A stretch of 64,000 nucleotides of DNA. Source: Methylocystis sp. B8 (GTDB taxonomy: Bacteria > Pseudomonadota > Alphaproteobacteria > Rhizobiales > Beijerinckiaceae). The notes below the pieces were generated by a model that saw only the letters and a list, made by a program, of their open reading frames with translations, had not been told where the DNA came from and did not search any database. The DNA lies in assembly GCF_005771425.1 (NCBI RefSeq), contig NZ_VBTZ01000004.1, positions 124,001 through 188,000 of the forward strand. Reading direction: 5' to 3'. Both the position numbers and the translations under genes were made by a program. This document shows, piece by piece, positions 42,041 to 52,659 of the stretch. Positions within the stretch are counted from its first letter, which is position 1, and the number at the start of each line of letters is the position of its first letter.

Positions 42041-42478
42041 CTACTTCACCCCGACCAGCTCCACGTCGAAGATCAGCCAGGCGTTCGGCGGAATGACTCC
42101 GCCCGCGCCGCGCGCGCCGTAACCGAGATCCGGCGGGATGACCAGCGTGCGCTTGCCGCCGACCTTCATGCCTTCGACGCCCTCGTCCCAGCCCTTGATC
42201 ACCTGACCCTGGCCGAGCGGGAATTCGAACGGCTGGCCGCGATCGCGCGACGAGTCGAATTTCTTGCCCTTCTCGCCATTGTTGTAGAGCCAGCCGGTGT
42301 AATGCACGACGGCGGTCTGACCGACTTTGGCGGGCGCGCCGGTTCCGACCTTCGTGTCCTTGTACTGAAGGCCCGTCAGGCTCTTTGTCATCTGCTCTTC
42401 GGCGCGCGCATTGACAGTGATCGCGAGGCTCGCGACTGCGGCGAAGGCGGCAAGAAGTGTTTTGGAGACAAGGCGCAT
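42041..42478 (-). CDS. FKBP-type peptidyl-prolyl cis-trans isomerase, exported
   Basis: A 145-residue folding enzyme for the periplasm. The signal peptide ends at NARA. One FKBP domain follows: VGQTAVVHYTGWLYNNGEKG, FDSSRDRGQPFEFPLGQGQVIKGWDEGVEGM and the end GGVIPPNAWLIFDVELV. GGAGGAAAC lies before the ATG. It is a single-domain form without a dimerisation arm. Confidence 0.94.
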   Translation of the reverse strand: MRLVSKTLLAAFAAVASLAITVNARAEEQMTKSLTGLQYKDTKVGTGAPAKVGQTAVVHYTGWLYNNGEKGKKFDSSRDRGQPFEFPLGQGQVIKGWDEGVEGMKVGGKRTLVIPPDLGYGARGAGGVIPPNAWLIFDVELVGVK

Positions 42479-42539
42479 CTTTTGTTTCCTCCAGCTTTCA
42501 AGTTCCCTGCCCGATCCTCTTGGGTCGAGGAAGGCCGCG

Positions 42540-43541
42540 TTAATTCAGCACGCCATTGTCGCGGGCGAGCTGCAGCAAATCCTTCTGCGGCCGGGCGCCG
42601 ACATGGGAGATGATCTCAGCGGCGGCGAGCGCGCCAAGCATGGCGCTACGTTCATGCGGCATGTCCTGCGTATAGCCCGCGAGAAAACCAGCGGCGAAAA
42701 GATCGCCGGCGCCGGTCGTGTCGACCACCTCTTCGACAGGAAAGGCGGGCGCCGCGACGGCGCTCGCGCCATTCGCCACGACACAGCCCTTTTCCGATCG
42801 CGTGACGACGCCGAGAAGTCCGTCTTCGGCGCGGAGCGCCGCCAGCGCCGTGTCGAAATCGCCAGTTTCATAGAGCGCGTGCAATTCGCTTTCATTGGCG
42901 AAAACGATGTCGACGACGCGATCGCGAATGAGCGAGAGGAATTCGCCGCGATAGCGATCGACGCAGAAACTATCGGAAAGTGTCAGCGCCACTTTGCGGC
43001 CGTTGGCGCGTGAGATCTTCGCCGCCTTGAGAAAAGCCTCCTTGGCGCCCGGCGGATCCCAAAGATAGCCCTCCATATAGAGAACCCTCGCGCGCGCGAC
43101 CGTCTCCTCGTCGATGTCGTTTGGCGCAAGCGCCTGACAGGCGCCGAGATAAGTGTTCATCGTGCGCTGGCCGTCTGGCGTCACGAAAATCAGGCAGCGC
43201 GCGGTCGCGGCGCCGTCCACGGCGGCGGGCGTATCGAAGGCGACGCCGGCTTTTCGAATGTCATGCGCGAACTCGCGTCCTGCGTCATCTTCCTTCACCT
43301 TGCCGACGAATCCGGCGGCGCGCCCAAGGCTCGCGAGGCCCGCCATGGTGTTGGCGGCCGAGCCGCCGGAGATCACCATTGTCGGGCCCATACCGGCGTA
43401 TAGCTCGGTGGCGCGCGCCGCATCGACAAGCGTCATCGATCCCTTGCGCAGGCCGGCCTGAAGCAGATCGTTGTCTTCGGCGCGCGCGATCGTGTCGACG
43501 ATGGCGTTGCCGATGCCGAGCACGTCAATGGATGAGGTCAT
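42540..43541 (-). CDS. PfkB family carbohydrate/adenosine kinase
   Basis: A 333-residue sugar or nucleoside kinase. The PfkB signatures are present: GGSAANTMAGLASLG near residue 60 and DTTGAGDLFAAGFLAGY with the catalytic Asp near the C-terminus. Alphaproteobacterial members of this type are often annotated adenosine kinase, and the substrate is not proven. It lies upstream of the FKBP gene on the same strand with about 60 bases between. Confidence 0.88.
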   Translation of the reverse strand: MTSSIDVLGIGNAIVDTIARAEDNDLLQAGLRKGSMTLVDAARATELYAGMGPTMVISGGSAANTMAGLASLGRAAGFVGKVKEDDAGREFAHDIRKAGVAFDTPAAVDGAATARCLIFVTPDGQRTMNTYLGACQALAPNDIDEETVARARVLYMEGYLWDPPGAKEAFLKAAKISRANGRKVALTLSDSFCVDRYRGEFLSLIRDRVVDIVFANESELHALYETGDFDTALAALRAEDGLLGVVTRSEKGCVVANGASAVAAPAFPVEEVVDTTGAGDLFAAGFLAGYTQDMPHERSAMLGALAAAEIISHVGARPQKDLLQLARDNGVLN

Positions 43542-43680
43542 GCGAGTCGATAATCCGTTGAGGAAAGATTGTGCGCCTCTGCGGCGCCGGCGTGGTGTTT
43601 AACATTGCGGCGCGGGCCAGTCGATCACACGCGAAGCATCGGCATTCGCGAATAAGCGAGCGAAACGAACGCATTCGCTT

Positions 43681-44211
43681 CTATCGGCAAATCGGTGACA
43701 GAATCACTTCGATGACGATGACGTAGAACGACGCCGCCACGAAAGCCGGCACCGGGCGCAGCGAGACATGCCGGAAAAGGAAGGCGTACATAAACACCAT
43801 CCAGATCAGAATAGGAAAGAGCAGAAAGCGCAGCAGCTTTTCGGTCGGCAGCGGCGGCGGCAGCGCAATGCCGAAGACGAGGTGCAGAATGATATAGGCG
43901 AGGGCCGCAAGGGCCCCCATGATGGCGAGCGCCGTCGCCGTGCGCTGAAACTTCGCGTCCTCCTTCAAAACGCGCAACAGGCCGTAAGTCGCGCCGTAAA
44001 GAATGCCAGCGCTCAGCGCTCCGTAGAGCAGGCTGCCGAGCACAGAATGATTGAACGCCTGGGCAATCGCCTGCAGCACAGCATAGGCGCCGAAGGCGCC
44101 CCACATCAGTTCGCGTGAGTCCGGCAGGGACAGTTGCGACGCTTCAAGCTTGATCATCTTGAGCACCGTCTGCGGCGTCTGCTCATTGAGAAGCGGAATA
44201 TTGATCGGCAT
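43681..44211 (-). CDS. integral membrane hypothetical protein
   Basis: A 176-residue protein with four or five hydrophobic segments (LMWGAFGAYAVLQAIAQAF, SLLYGALSAGILYGATYGLL, ATALAIMGALAALAYIILHLV, FLLFPILIWMVFMYAFLF, FVAASFYVIVIEVIL). The first 30 residues are soluble. I recognise no family. The start at MPINIPLL is where the hydrophobic protein pattern begins; a longer frame upstream looks Arg-rich and non-coding. No good ribosome site is seen. Confidence 0.65.
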   Translation of the reverse strand: MPINIPLLNEQTPQTVLKMIKLEASQLSLPDSRELMWGAFGAYAVLQAIAQAFNHSVLGSLLYGALSAGILYGATYGLLRVLKEDAKFQRTATALAIMGALAALAYIILHLVFGIALPPPLPTEKLLRFLLFPILIWMVFMYAFLFRHVSLRPVPAFVAASFYVIVIEVILSPICR

Positions 44212-44395
44212 GGAGAGCGTTTCCGTTGTCGCGTGGAGAAGGCGAAAGCCCTGCCCGCAGTAGAAGCGAAAAGCCGTGCGGCTCAGCGCGCCGCAAAGGC
44301 GCGGGCCGGGCCGCACGACCAGTCGGCGCCTCTCTACCATGCTTTGGCGGAGCACGGAATGCGGCGATCGTGATGTTGCGATGCAACCCGGCCGA

Positions 44396-45823
44396 TTATG
44401 GGAGACTTCGGCTCCAGTCTTCGCGCGCGATGACTTCGACGATGCGCCGCGCCGAGTCGCGCCAGGCGATGCACAAGACCTGGGCCGGGTCGGCGAAGCG
44501 GCGACCGTCGAGAAAATCGGCGATCGTCTCCGCCAGCGCCTTTGCGTCATTGACCCGAAAATAGAGCGCGCCGGCGCCGCCAACTTCGCGAAAGACGGGT
44601 ATATCGCTGCAGATTGCTGGGCGGCCGCGCCGCGCAGCTTCAACGATCGGAAGCCCGAAGCCCTCCGCATAGGACGGGAAGATCAAAGCCGCCGCATGGT
44701 CATAAAGGAAGGAAAGCTCGTCGTCGTCGGCGTCGTCGAACCAAAAGAGCCGCCGGCCGAATTCGCTGTGCATGAGAATTTCGCTCACCACCGCTTCTTC
44801 AAACCAGCCGCGCCGGCCGACGACAATCAGCCGGACGTCACGCCCCTTCGCCCAGAGTTCTTCAAAAGCGCGGATCGCGACCCGTTGCCCCTTGCGCGGT
44901 TCGATCGTGCCGACGGCGAGGAACGCCGGCGCATCGCCTGCGACTGCCGCTCGCACCTTTTCTCGCGGCGCGGCGCCGGTGCGTAGCGCAAGGTCGGAGC
45001 CGCAATGAAACCAGCCGATCTTGAGGCCGGGACGATGCGGAAGCGCTTGCGCAGCGACATAGTCGGCGAGCTCGTCGGCGACTGTTCGCGAAATCGCCAA
45101 AAAGCTGTCGCTCTCGAGTAGCGCCTTGCGCAGCCAGGCGCGATAGCGCGGCACGGTCACTTCATGGCAGGCGTGCGGATACAGTTCGGGAATGAGATCG
45201 AAGATGCAGGTGACGATTTCGCCGCCCTCGTCACGAATCTTTGCAAAAATCGGCGCGAGCTCTTCGAAAGCGTTCCAGCTGTCTGAAAGCATCAGAAAAC
45301 GGTCGCCGCCAGCGATCGAGATCTCTGAATCCGGCGTCGCGTCGCCGCCGACGAGCTCGGCGACGAAGCCATTAGCTGTCAACAGTCGGCCGTTCTCGCA
45401 GCGAACGGCCATGGCCGGCATATCGAAGCTTTCGCCGCTATAGAGGCCGCGCGTCACTTCCTTGACGACGCGCTGTATGCCGGTGCCGGCGTCGCGCTTG
45501 ATCGTTCCCGTCACGTCGACCAGCAGCCGGCGACCGGGCAGCGGCGCGCCTCGAATCCTTGGAGCGGCGCCCTCGGCGGCCACTTGCTTCGGTGGCGCGG
45601 GCGGCGGCTGGCGAAAGCGCGCGGCGAAGGCATTAGCGGCGTCGGCGATGAACGCCTCGATCGGGCGAAGAAAGCGGTAGATATGGCCGGCGACGGAGTA
45701 GATCAGCCGATAGCGTTCATTGGTCAGATGCAGGAGTTCGGCGCGCAAATGATCGAGCTGGAATTCGAGCAGTCGGATACGTTCGCGGTCCTCTTCGCGC
45801 TCTCGATTTTGCCGCTCGCTCAT
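44396..45823 (-). CDS. glycosyltransferase family 4 with N-terminal coiled coil
   Basis: A 475-residue enzyme. Residues 1-40 form a charged coiled coil (REREEDRERIRLLEFQLDHL) absent from plain family-4 enzymes, then a short linker and the GT-B domain. The donor-binding half has AVGTIEPRKGQRVAIRAFEEL and IFPSYAEGFGLPIVEAARRGRPAICS with the E-x7-E motif. It precedes no other gene closely, but it follows rmd and gmd on the same strand, so it may add a deoxyhexose to a surface glycan. Confidence 0.88.
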   Translation of the reverse strand: MSERQNREREEDRERIRLLEFQLDHLRAELLHLTNERYRLIYSVAGHIYRFLRPIEAFIADAANAFAARFRQPPPAPPKQVAAEGAAPRIRGAPLPGRRLLVDVTGTIKRDAGTGIQRVVKEVTRGLYSGESFDMPAMAVRCENGRLLTANGFVAELVGGDATPDSEISIAGGDRFLMLSDSWNAFEELAPIFAKIRDEGGEIVTCIFDLIPELYPHACHEVTVPRYRAWLRKALLESDSFLAISRTVADELADYVAAQALPHRPGLKIGWFHCGSDLALRTGAAPREKVRAAVAGDAPAFLAVGTIEPRKGQRVAIRAFEELWAKGRDVRLIVVGRRGWFEEAVVSEILMHSEFGRRLFWFDDADDDELSFLYDHAAALIFPSYAEGFGLPIVEAARRGRPAICSDIPVFREVGGAGALYFRVNDAKALAETIADFLDGRRFADPAQVLCIAWRDSARRIVEVIAREDWSRSLP

Positions 45824-45861
45824 AATCCTTCGCTCATGGCCGCTTGCTCACGTCCGCTCGC

Positions 45862-46851
45862 CTAAGCAGATTCCTCTGCGGCGTGCGTTTCGGTCGCTCG
45901 GGCGTCGTCGAGAAGCGCCTGCAGCATGCCGTCGATATCGTGGCGCGGGCGCCAGCCAGTCGCTTCGGTCAGCTTCGTCGCGTCGCAGGCGACGCTGGCG
46001 ACGTCGCTTTCCGGGCGCAGTAGCGCCGGATCCACCTCGACTCCGAACTGCGCATCGGAGCGCGCGCGCATCCGCTCAAGCAGCGACGCCATCCGATGCG
46101 CTTTTCCTGAAGCGATGTTGAAGATCGACTCGGGCTGTGGCAGATCGCACGCTTTTTCGATTAGCCGCATATAAGCGTCGACGACGTCGCGCACGTCAAG
46201 AAAATCGCGCGCCTTGGAGAGATCGCCGACTTTGATGAGAGGCTCGACGCGTCCTGCTTCGATGGCGGCGATCTGCGCTGCAAACCAGGCGAGCGCAAAA
46301 TTGCGATTGCGCTGGCCCGGTCCCGAATGATTGACGGGCCGCGCGACGATCAGTCGCCCTTCGGGCGCGCGAAGATCGGCGAGCGCGTGTTCCGCGGCGA
46401 CCTTCGAACGACTGTAGGCGTCGACCGGCCGAACCGGCGCTTCTTCGCTCAAGACGCCGTCGCGAAAGCTTTCGCCATAGACCGACGCCGAGGAGGCGAA
46501 GAGAAAAACCGCCGCGGGGCAGTGACGGGCGGTCGCCGCGCCCAGAGCGAAGGTGCCGTGAAAATTCACCCGCCAAGTTGTCTCGCCTGCGTGGAGCGCA
46601 CGGTTGATAGAAGATTGTCCCGCCAGATGGACAATGAGGTCTGGTCGCAACTTGGCGATCAGCGCGTCGATCGCCGCTTCATCCACGAGGTCGGCAGCGG
46701 CGGCTTCGAAGCCTTCATGGCCGCCGCGCTCGCCGGGACGCAGCAGCAGTGCGCGCGCGGCTTGAGGATAGGCTTTGGCCAAGGCCGCGCAGAGGTGGCC
46801 GCCGACGAAACCGGCGCCGCCTGTGACCAAGATGCGCTCGAAGGCGGCCAT
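45862..46851 (-). CDS. rmd: GDP-4-keto-6-deoxy-D-mannose reductase-like epimerase
   Basis: A 329-residue extended short-chain dehydrogenase/reductase. The NAD(P) motif is TGGAGFVGGHL and the active site reads YSRSK within DAYSRSKVAAEHAL. Next to gmd it would reduce GDP-4-keto-6-deoxymannose to GDP-D-rhamnose. Other NDP-sugar epimerases share these motifs, so the assignment leans on the neighbour. About 20 bases separate it from gmd. Confidence 0.82.
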   Translation of the reverse strand: MAAFERILVTGGAGFVGGHLCAALAKAYPQAARALLLRPGERGGHEGFEAAAADLVDEAAIDALIAKLRPDLIVHLAGQSSINRALHAGETTWRVNFHGTFALGAATARHCPAAVFLFASSASVYGESFRDGVLSEEAPVRPVDAYSRSKVAAEHALADLRAPEGRLIVARPVNHSGPGQRNRNFALAWFAAQIAAIEAGRVEPLIKVGDLSKARDFLDVRDVVDAYMRLIEKACDLPQPESIFNIASGKAHRMASLLERMRARSDAQFGVEVDPALLRPESDVASVACDATKLTEATGWRPRHDIDGMLQALLDDARATETHAAEESA

Positions 46852-46870
46852 CGTGTGCGCTCTTTTCAGA

Positions 46871-47866
<996 letters not shown>

Positions 47867-48049
47867 TCAAAAATGGCCGAAGCCTATTGCGAAGGCGAAG
47901 CCTCCGCAGGGCATCCTTTGCCCAGGCCGTTTCGACGGCTGCACGAGGGCGCGCGCGATGGGAATTACAAAATCGGGGCGCCCGAAGCAAGAGCGTGGGG
48001 CAAAACAGGGCGCCCCGCCGAAGACGGCGGAAAACGACGCCGCGGCCTC

Positions 48050-48394
48050 TTACGACTTTTGATCGGGCGGCGGCAGCTTGCCTTCCGGCGTGGCTTTGTC
48101 GATAGCCTCGGGAAGATATTGGGCGAGAAGCGCTTTCGCTCTTTCGAGATCGACGCCCGCGTTCTTGGCCATTTCCTTTAGCTTGTCGGCGTTGATCACC
48201 TTGCTAATATCCATTTCGCTGATTTTTTCGTTCGGGCCGAGGCCGATCCAGGAATGGACCTGCTTGCCTAGTCCGGAGGTTTCGAAATTCTGGACGACGC
48301 CGTCGATGCCGCCCTGCTTCTCTACATAATCCTTAACAAGGCTCAGGGCTTCAGCGCCGATCACGCCGCCAGCGATCGCTTTCAGCCAGCTCAT
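48050..48394 (-). CDS. YidB/DUF937-type protein
   Basis: A 114-residue protein. LVKDYVEKQGGIDGVVQNFETSGLGKQVHSWIG and the tail ERAKALLAQYLPEAIDKATPEGKLP match the YidB family of unknown function. GAGGAG lies seven bases before the second ATG (48394), preferred over the first at 48400. It stands alone between the gmd cluster and the LOG gene. Confidence 0.85.
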   Translation of the reverse strand: MSWLKAIAGGVIGAEALSLVKDYVEKQGGIDGVVQNFETSGLGKQVHSWIGLGPNEKISEMDISKVINADKLKEMAKNAGVDLERAKALLAQYLPEAIDKATPEGKLPPPDQKS

Positions 48395-48493
48395 AGGCAT
48401 TCTCCTCTCTTAAAAACGTTCCCTCTGCGCCCGCTAGTCAGATAGGGGCGGGCGTTGGCGTTACAATGGCGAGCGAATAGGTCGTCGCCCTTA

Positions 48494-49435
48494 CTACTCT
48501 TCAAAGAGAAGATTTGCGTTCCTCTCTCCCCAGCGCCTGATCTCCTGCCAGATGTCATGAGCGGTTTCGGCGTAGCGGAAGAGAAGGCGGTCATGTGGCT
48601 CGATGACGCCCTCTTCGAGAAGGAAGTCGACGTCGAAGGCCCGCCGCCAATAGTTCTCGCCCACGAGAATGATCGGCATCGGCTTGACCTTGCCGGTCTG
48701 AACAAGGGTAAGCGTCTCGAACAGCTCATCGAAGGTGCCGAAGCCTCCCGGGAAAGCGACCAGCGCCCGCGCGCGCAGCATGAAATGCATTTTGCGCAGC
48801 GCGAAATAGCGAAAACGCAAGCAAAGCGACGGAGTGACATAGCTATTGGGAAGCTGCTCGTGTGGCAGGGTGATGTTGAGCCCTACCGTCTCGGCGCCGA
48901 CCTCGAAAGCGCCGCGGTTCGCCGCCTCCATAATCCCAGGACCGCCGCCGGTGACAATGGCGAGGCGCGGCTGATCCCCGCTCTCTCGCGCCGCGCCGAC
49001 GAGCGCGCCAAATTCGCGCGCTATTTCATAGTAGCGCGAATTGACGCAAATGCGTTTCGCGACCGCGAGCCGAGCGGAAAGCGTCGCATCGCCGGGATTT
49101 GAATTTGCGAGCGCCTGCGCTTCAGCGAGCCGGCTTTCCGCCAGAGCGGGTTCGACGATGCGTGTCGAACCGAAGACGACGATCGTGTCGGTGACGCCGT
49201 GACGGCGCAGGAGCAATTCGGCCTTGAGGTATTCGAGTTCGAGGCGCGGACCGCGCGCTGCGGCCGAGCTCAGAAATTCGAAGTCCTCGTCGGCCTTGCG
49301 GTAGGAGGGACTCGAGAGGATCGCCTGCAGCCGCTCGGCCGCGGCGCGATCAGGGATATGGGGCGCGGGCAGCCGGGACGGCGCGCCTTCATCGGGTTCG
49401 GGCCGAGGATTTCCCTCTTCATCGCTTGCGCTCAA
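48494..49435 (-). CDS. LOG family nucleotide-processing protein
   Basis: A 313-residue Rossmann-like protein. The family motif PGGFGTFDELFETL and an upstream GGGPGIMEAANRGAF are present. Relatives include cytokinin phosphoribohydrolases and nucleotide 5'-monophosphate nucleosidases; older notes call them lysine decarboxylases, which is wrong. This is the longer form, with about 90 extra N-terminal residues. Translation starts at TTG (49435) with AGGGAG seven bases upstream. Confidence 0.88.
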   Translation of the reverse strand: MSASDEEGNPRPEPDEGAPSRLPAPHIPDRAAAERLQAILSSPSYRKADEDFEFLSSAAARGPRLELEYLKAELLLRRHGVTDTIVVFGSTRIVEPALAESRLAEAQALANSNPGDATLSARLAVAKRICVNSRYYEIAREFGALVGAARESGDQPRLAIVTGGGPGIMEAANRGAFEVGAETVGLNITLPHEQLPNSYVTPSLCLRFRYFALRKMHFMLRARALVAFPGGFGTFDELFETLTLVQTGKVKPMPIILVGENYWRRAFDVDFLLEEGVIEPHDRLLFRYAETAHDIWQEIRRWGERNANLLFEE

Positions 49436-49539
49436 CCGTGCACTCCCTGGCGCTTTTCTTTATTTCCGTGTCTGCCCGGCGTATATGACCCGCCGGACGC
49501 CGGAGGGCGAAGATTTATCAAGGAGCAGGGCGAGCACGC

Positions 49540-50286
49540 ATGGCCGGGCATAGTCAATTCAAGAATATCATGCACAAGAAGGGCAAGCAGGACGCGATCC
49601 GCTCCAAGCTCTTTTCCAAGCTCGCCCGCGAAATAACCGTCGCCGCCAAGATGGGCCTGCCCGACCCCAACATGAACGCACGCCTTCGCGCCGCCGTTCT
49701 CGCCGCCAGGGCGGAGAACATGCCCAAGGACAATATTGAGCGGGCGATCAAGAAGGCCTCCGGGGCCGACGCGGAAAACTATGATGAGGTGCGCTACGAA
49801 GGCTATGCGCCCGGCGGCGTCGCCGTGATCGTCGAGGCGTTAACCGACAATCGCAACCGGACGGCCGGCGAAGTGAGGTCCTATTTCACCAAGGCCGGGG
49901 GTTCGCTCGCCGAGACCGGCGCCGTCTCCTTCATGTTCGATCGGGTCGGCCTTATTGAATTCGACAAGAAAGCCGCTACGGAAGACGCCATGATGGAGGC
50001 GGCGATCGACGCTGGCGCCGAAGACGTCTCGACGACAGACGAGACTCATGAAGTGATCACTTCCCTCGAATCGCTGCGCGACGTCGCCAGGGCTCTCGAA
50101 GAGAAATTCGGAGAGCCGCGCAAGGCGGCGCTCGTCTGGCGCCCGCAGAACACGATCAAGGTCGACGACGATTCGGGCGAGAAGATCTTGAAGCTCGTCG
50201 GCTCGCTCGAGGACAATGACGACGTTCAGAACGTCTACGCCAATTTCGAGGTCTCGGACGCGCTCGTCGCCAAGCTCGCCGGATAG
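49540..50286 (+). CDS. YebC/PmpR family protein
   Basis: A 248-residue protein with the conserved start [20 protein letters not shown] and the central segment [28 protein letters not shown]. Relatives act as DNA-binding regulators, and recent work links some to translation through proline stretches. In many alphaproteobacteria the gene lies near ruvC; that neighbour is not in the window. Confidence 0.95.
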   Translation: MAGHSQFKNIMHKKGKQDAIRSKLFSKLAREITVAAKMGLPDPNMNARLRAAVLAARAENMPKDNIERAIKKASGADAENYDEVRYEGYAPGGVAVIVEALTDNRNRTAGEVRSYFTKAGGSLAETGAVSFMFDRVGLIEFDKKAATEDAMMEAAIDAGAEDVSTTDETHEVITSLESLRDVARALEEKFGEPRKAALVWRPQNTIKVDDDSGEKILKLVGSLEDNDDVQNVYANFEVSDALVAKLAG

Positions 50287-50323
50287 CTCCGTGCGATAAC
50301 GCCAAGCGCGCTCCGGGTGAGAG

Positions 50324-50944
50324 ATGCACAACAAGCGGGGCTATCACCACGGGTCGCTCAAGCAGGCGCTCATTGACGCCGCTCTGGAAATCCTCGCCGA
50401 AGGCGGGCCGGCGGCGCTGACGCTCACCGAAGCGGCGCGCCGCGCCGGCGTTTCATCCGCCGCGCCTTACCGCCATTTCACCGGACGCGACGCGCTGATC
50501 AGTGAATTGGCGCGTCGCGGCTTCGAGACGTTTGGCGCGCGAATCGAGGCGGCGTGGGACGAAGGCCGGCCTGACGCGAAAAGCGCGCTACGCGCGATGT
50601 GCGGCGCCTATCTGAAGTTCGCGCGGGACGAGCCCGGACTCTACGCGGCAATGTTCGGGCGGGCGCAGACGCTCGCCGATCCCGGAGCGGGCGGCGCCGC
50701 CGATCATGCGCTCGAAATTCTTTGGCGCGCCGTCGTCGCCTGGTTGCAGCAAGCGGGCGCGCCCGCGCAAGGCGCGCGTTACGCGGCGCTGCAAATTTGG
50801 TCGCTCGCGCATGGCGTCGCGATGTTGACCATCTCCGGTCATTTCGATCCGGTGAAAAGCGCAGATCCTGCGCTCGTGCTCGAAAGCGCCGCGCAAGGCG
50901 TGATGGAAAGCGTGGCGGCGCGCGCCAAATCCACGGCGGTTTAA
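50324..50944 (+). CDS. TetR/AcrR family transcriptional regulator
   Basis: A 206-residue repressor. The N-terminal HTH reads ALTLTEAARRAGVSSAAPYRHFTGRDALISELARRGF, and a ligand-binding C-terminal domain of the WHG type (FARDEPGLYAAMFG, LQIWSLAHGVAML) follows. It may control a neighbouring or distant efflux or lipid gene; no divergent partner is obvious. It starts 37 bases after the YebC stop with GTGAGAG before the ATG. Confidence 0.9.
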   Translation: MHNKRGYHHGSLKQALIDAALEILAEGGPAALTLTEAARRAGVSSAAPYRHFTGRDALISELARRGFETFGARIEAAWDEGRPDAKSALRAMCGAYLKFARDEPGLYAAMFGRAQTLADPGAGGAADHALEILWRAVVAWLQQAGAPAQGARYAALQIWSLAHGVAMLTISGHFDPVKSADPALVLESAAQGVMESVAARAKSTAV

Positions 50945-50982
50945 TCTCTTATAAAGCGCAATCGCCGAATTACGCGCCGTCT

Positions 50983-50997
50983 TTAATCCTTCATTAA
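50983..50997 (+). promoter_or_regulatory. CtrA-type binding box before minC
   Basis: TTAA-TCCTTCA-TTAA is an exact TTAA-N7-TTAA site, 46 bases before the minC start. An overlapping TTAACGTTAA palindrome follows at 50994-51003. CtrA is the alphaproteobacterial cell-cycle regulator that binds this motif; the assignment here is inference from position and match. Confidence 0.6.
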
Positions 50998-51043
50998 CGT
51001 TAACGCCCTCAAATGAAGCAAATCCTAATTGCGTGAGGCTGTC

Positions 51044-51829
51044 GTGCCGCAAGCGTCTTCGAGACACATTCGCTTCAGGGGCCGGTCCTTTCCCGTTCTA
51101 ACGCTCGAACCGGAGCTGCCCATCGAAGACTGGTTCGAGCAATTGGACGGATTGCTTGCGCAGTCTCCTGCCTTCTTCGCCAAGAAGTCGATCGTCATCG
51201 ACCTCGCGAAACTGACGCTGGAGCCATCGCAACTTAGCGAACTTCTCGAAAACTTGAGCCGGCGCGGCATCCGCGTCATGGGCCTGTCCGGCGTGGACCC
51301 TTCATGGGCGTCGGACGAACTGCCGCCGATTCTGGCCGGCGGTCGCGCCACCCCTCAACCGCCGGCGGAAGCGGATTCCGTTAAGGATGCAGGTCCCGGG
51401 TCGCTGACCTCAAGCGAAGAAGCGGCCTTCAAGGACATTGCGAAGTCTCTCGGTTCAGATGGCGCGACCGGCGTCAAGTCAGCCGCGCCGGCGCCAAGCG
51501 CCGCGCCGCTCATCCTTCTGGAGCCGGTGCGCTCCGGCCAGTCGATTTATCACCCTGAGGGCGACGTGACCGTCATCGGCTCCGTCGCGTCGGGCGCGGA
51601 AATCATGGCGGGCGGCTCGGTCCATGTCTACGGAACGCTGCGCGGCCGCGCGATGGCCGGCGCTTATGGCGAGAAGCGCGCGCGAATTTTCTGTCGCAGG
51701 CTTGAAGCCGAGTTGCTCTCGGTTTGCGGCGTCTATCTCACCGCCGAAGAAATCTCGGCGAACATGCAGAGCCAACCCATTCAGGCCTGGCTCGACAACG
51801 AGACGGTCAAGATCGCACGGCTCGATTAA
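51044..51829 (+). CDS. minC: septum site-determining protein MinC
   Basis: Inhibitor of FtsZ ring assembly. It has 261 residues. The N-terminal domain covers about residues 1-110 (IRFRGRSFPVLTLEPELPIEDW), and after a Pro/Ala-rich linker the C-terminal beta-helix (SVASGAEIMAGGSVHVYGTLRGRAMAGAYG) binds MinD. I chose GTG 51044 because GAGG lies five bases before it; a TTG at 51029 is in frame but has no ribosome site. It is the first gene of minC-minD-minE and follows a CtrA-like box. Confidence 0.93.
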   Translation: MPQASSRHIRFRGRSFPVLTLEPELPIEDWFEQLDGLLAQSPAFFAKKSIVIDLAKLTLEPSQLSELLENLSRRGIRVMGLSGVDPSWASDELPPILAGGRATPQPPAEADSVKDAGPGSLTSSEEAAFKDIAKSLGSDGATGVKSAAPAPSAAPLILLEPVRSGQSIYHPEGDVTVIGSVASGAEIMAGGSVHVYGTLRGRAMAGAYGEKRARIFCRRLEAELLSVCGVYLTAEEISANMQSQPIQAWLDNETVKIARLD

Positions 51830-51843
51830 AAGAGGACGGGACA

Positions 51844-52659
51844 ATGTCCAAAACTTTGGTGGTCACCTCCGGAAAAGGAGGCGTGGGAAAGACAACGTCG
51901 ACCGCAGCGCTCGGCGCCGCGCTGGCGCAGCAAGGCCATAAGGTCGCAGTCGTCGATTTCGACGTCGGCCTGCGCAATCTCGACCTTGTGATGGGCGCCG
52001 AGCGGCGCGTGGTCTACGACCTCATCAATGTCGCGCAGGGCGACGCCAAGCTGCATCAGGCGCTCATTCGCGACAAGCGGCTTGACAACCTCTATCTGCT
52101 GCCCGCTTCGCAAACGCGCGACAAGGACGCGCTGACGGAAGAGGGCGTGCAAAAGGTCATCGGCGAATTGCGCGAGAAGTTTGACTGGATCGTTTGCGAC
52201 AGCCCGGCCGGAATTGAACGCGGCGCGACTCTCGCGATGCGCTTCGCCGATCTCGCCGTCGTCATCGCCAATCCCGAGGTCTCCTCGGTGCGCGACTCAG
52301 ACCGCATCATCGGCCTGCTCGACGCCAAGACCGAACGCGCCGAAAAAGGCGAGAAGGTCGACAAATATCTACTTCTCACCCGTTACGACGCAGGGCGCGC
52401 CGCGCGCGGCGAAATGCTGAGCGTCGACGATGTGCTGGAGATTCTCTCCATTCCGCTCATCGGCATCGTGCCCGAGAGCGAAGAGGTTCTGCGCGCCTCG
52501 AACGTCGGCGCGCCGATCATCCTACACAATGCGATGAGCGCCGCGGCGCGCGCTTATTCGGAAGCGGCGCAGAGACTATGCGGCGAAAGAACGCCGGTCA
52601 CCATTCCCTCAGAGAAGAAGGGTTTGTTCGTTCGGCTCTTTGGTCGGAGGGCGGCATGA
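51844..52659 (+). CDS. minD: septum site-determining protein MinD
   Basis: Membrane ATPase that recruits MinC and oscillates under MinE. It has 271 residues, with deviant Walker [13 protein letters not shown], switch [14 protein letters not shown] and [11 protein letters not shown]. The C-terminal amphipathic helix [14 protein letters not shown] anchors it to the membrane. GGACGGG lies before the ATG. The minE start overlaps its stop. Confidence 0.97.
   Translation: MSKTLVVTSGKGGVGKTTSTAALGAALAQQGHKVAVVDFDVGLRNLDLVMGAERRVVYDLINVAQGDAKLHQALIRDKRLDNLYLLPASQTRDKDALTEEGVQKVIGELREKFDWIVCDSPAGIERGATLAMRFADLAVVIANPEVSSVRDSDRIIGLLDAKTERAEKGEKVDKYLLLTRYDAGRAARGEMLSVDDVLEILSIPLIGIVPESEEVLRASNVGAPIILHNAMSAAARAYSEAAQRLCGERTPVTIPSEKKGLFVRLFGRRAA

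Noticed and set aside
43542-43680. Extra gene or RNA in the gap after the PfkB kinase start
   Set aside because: Only short CGAAGC/GCATTCG-like partial repeats; no frame or hairpin of note.
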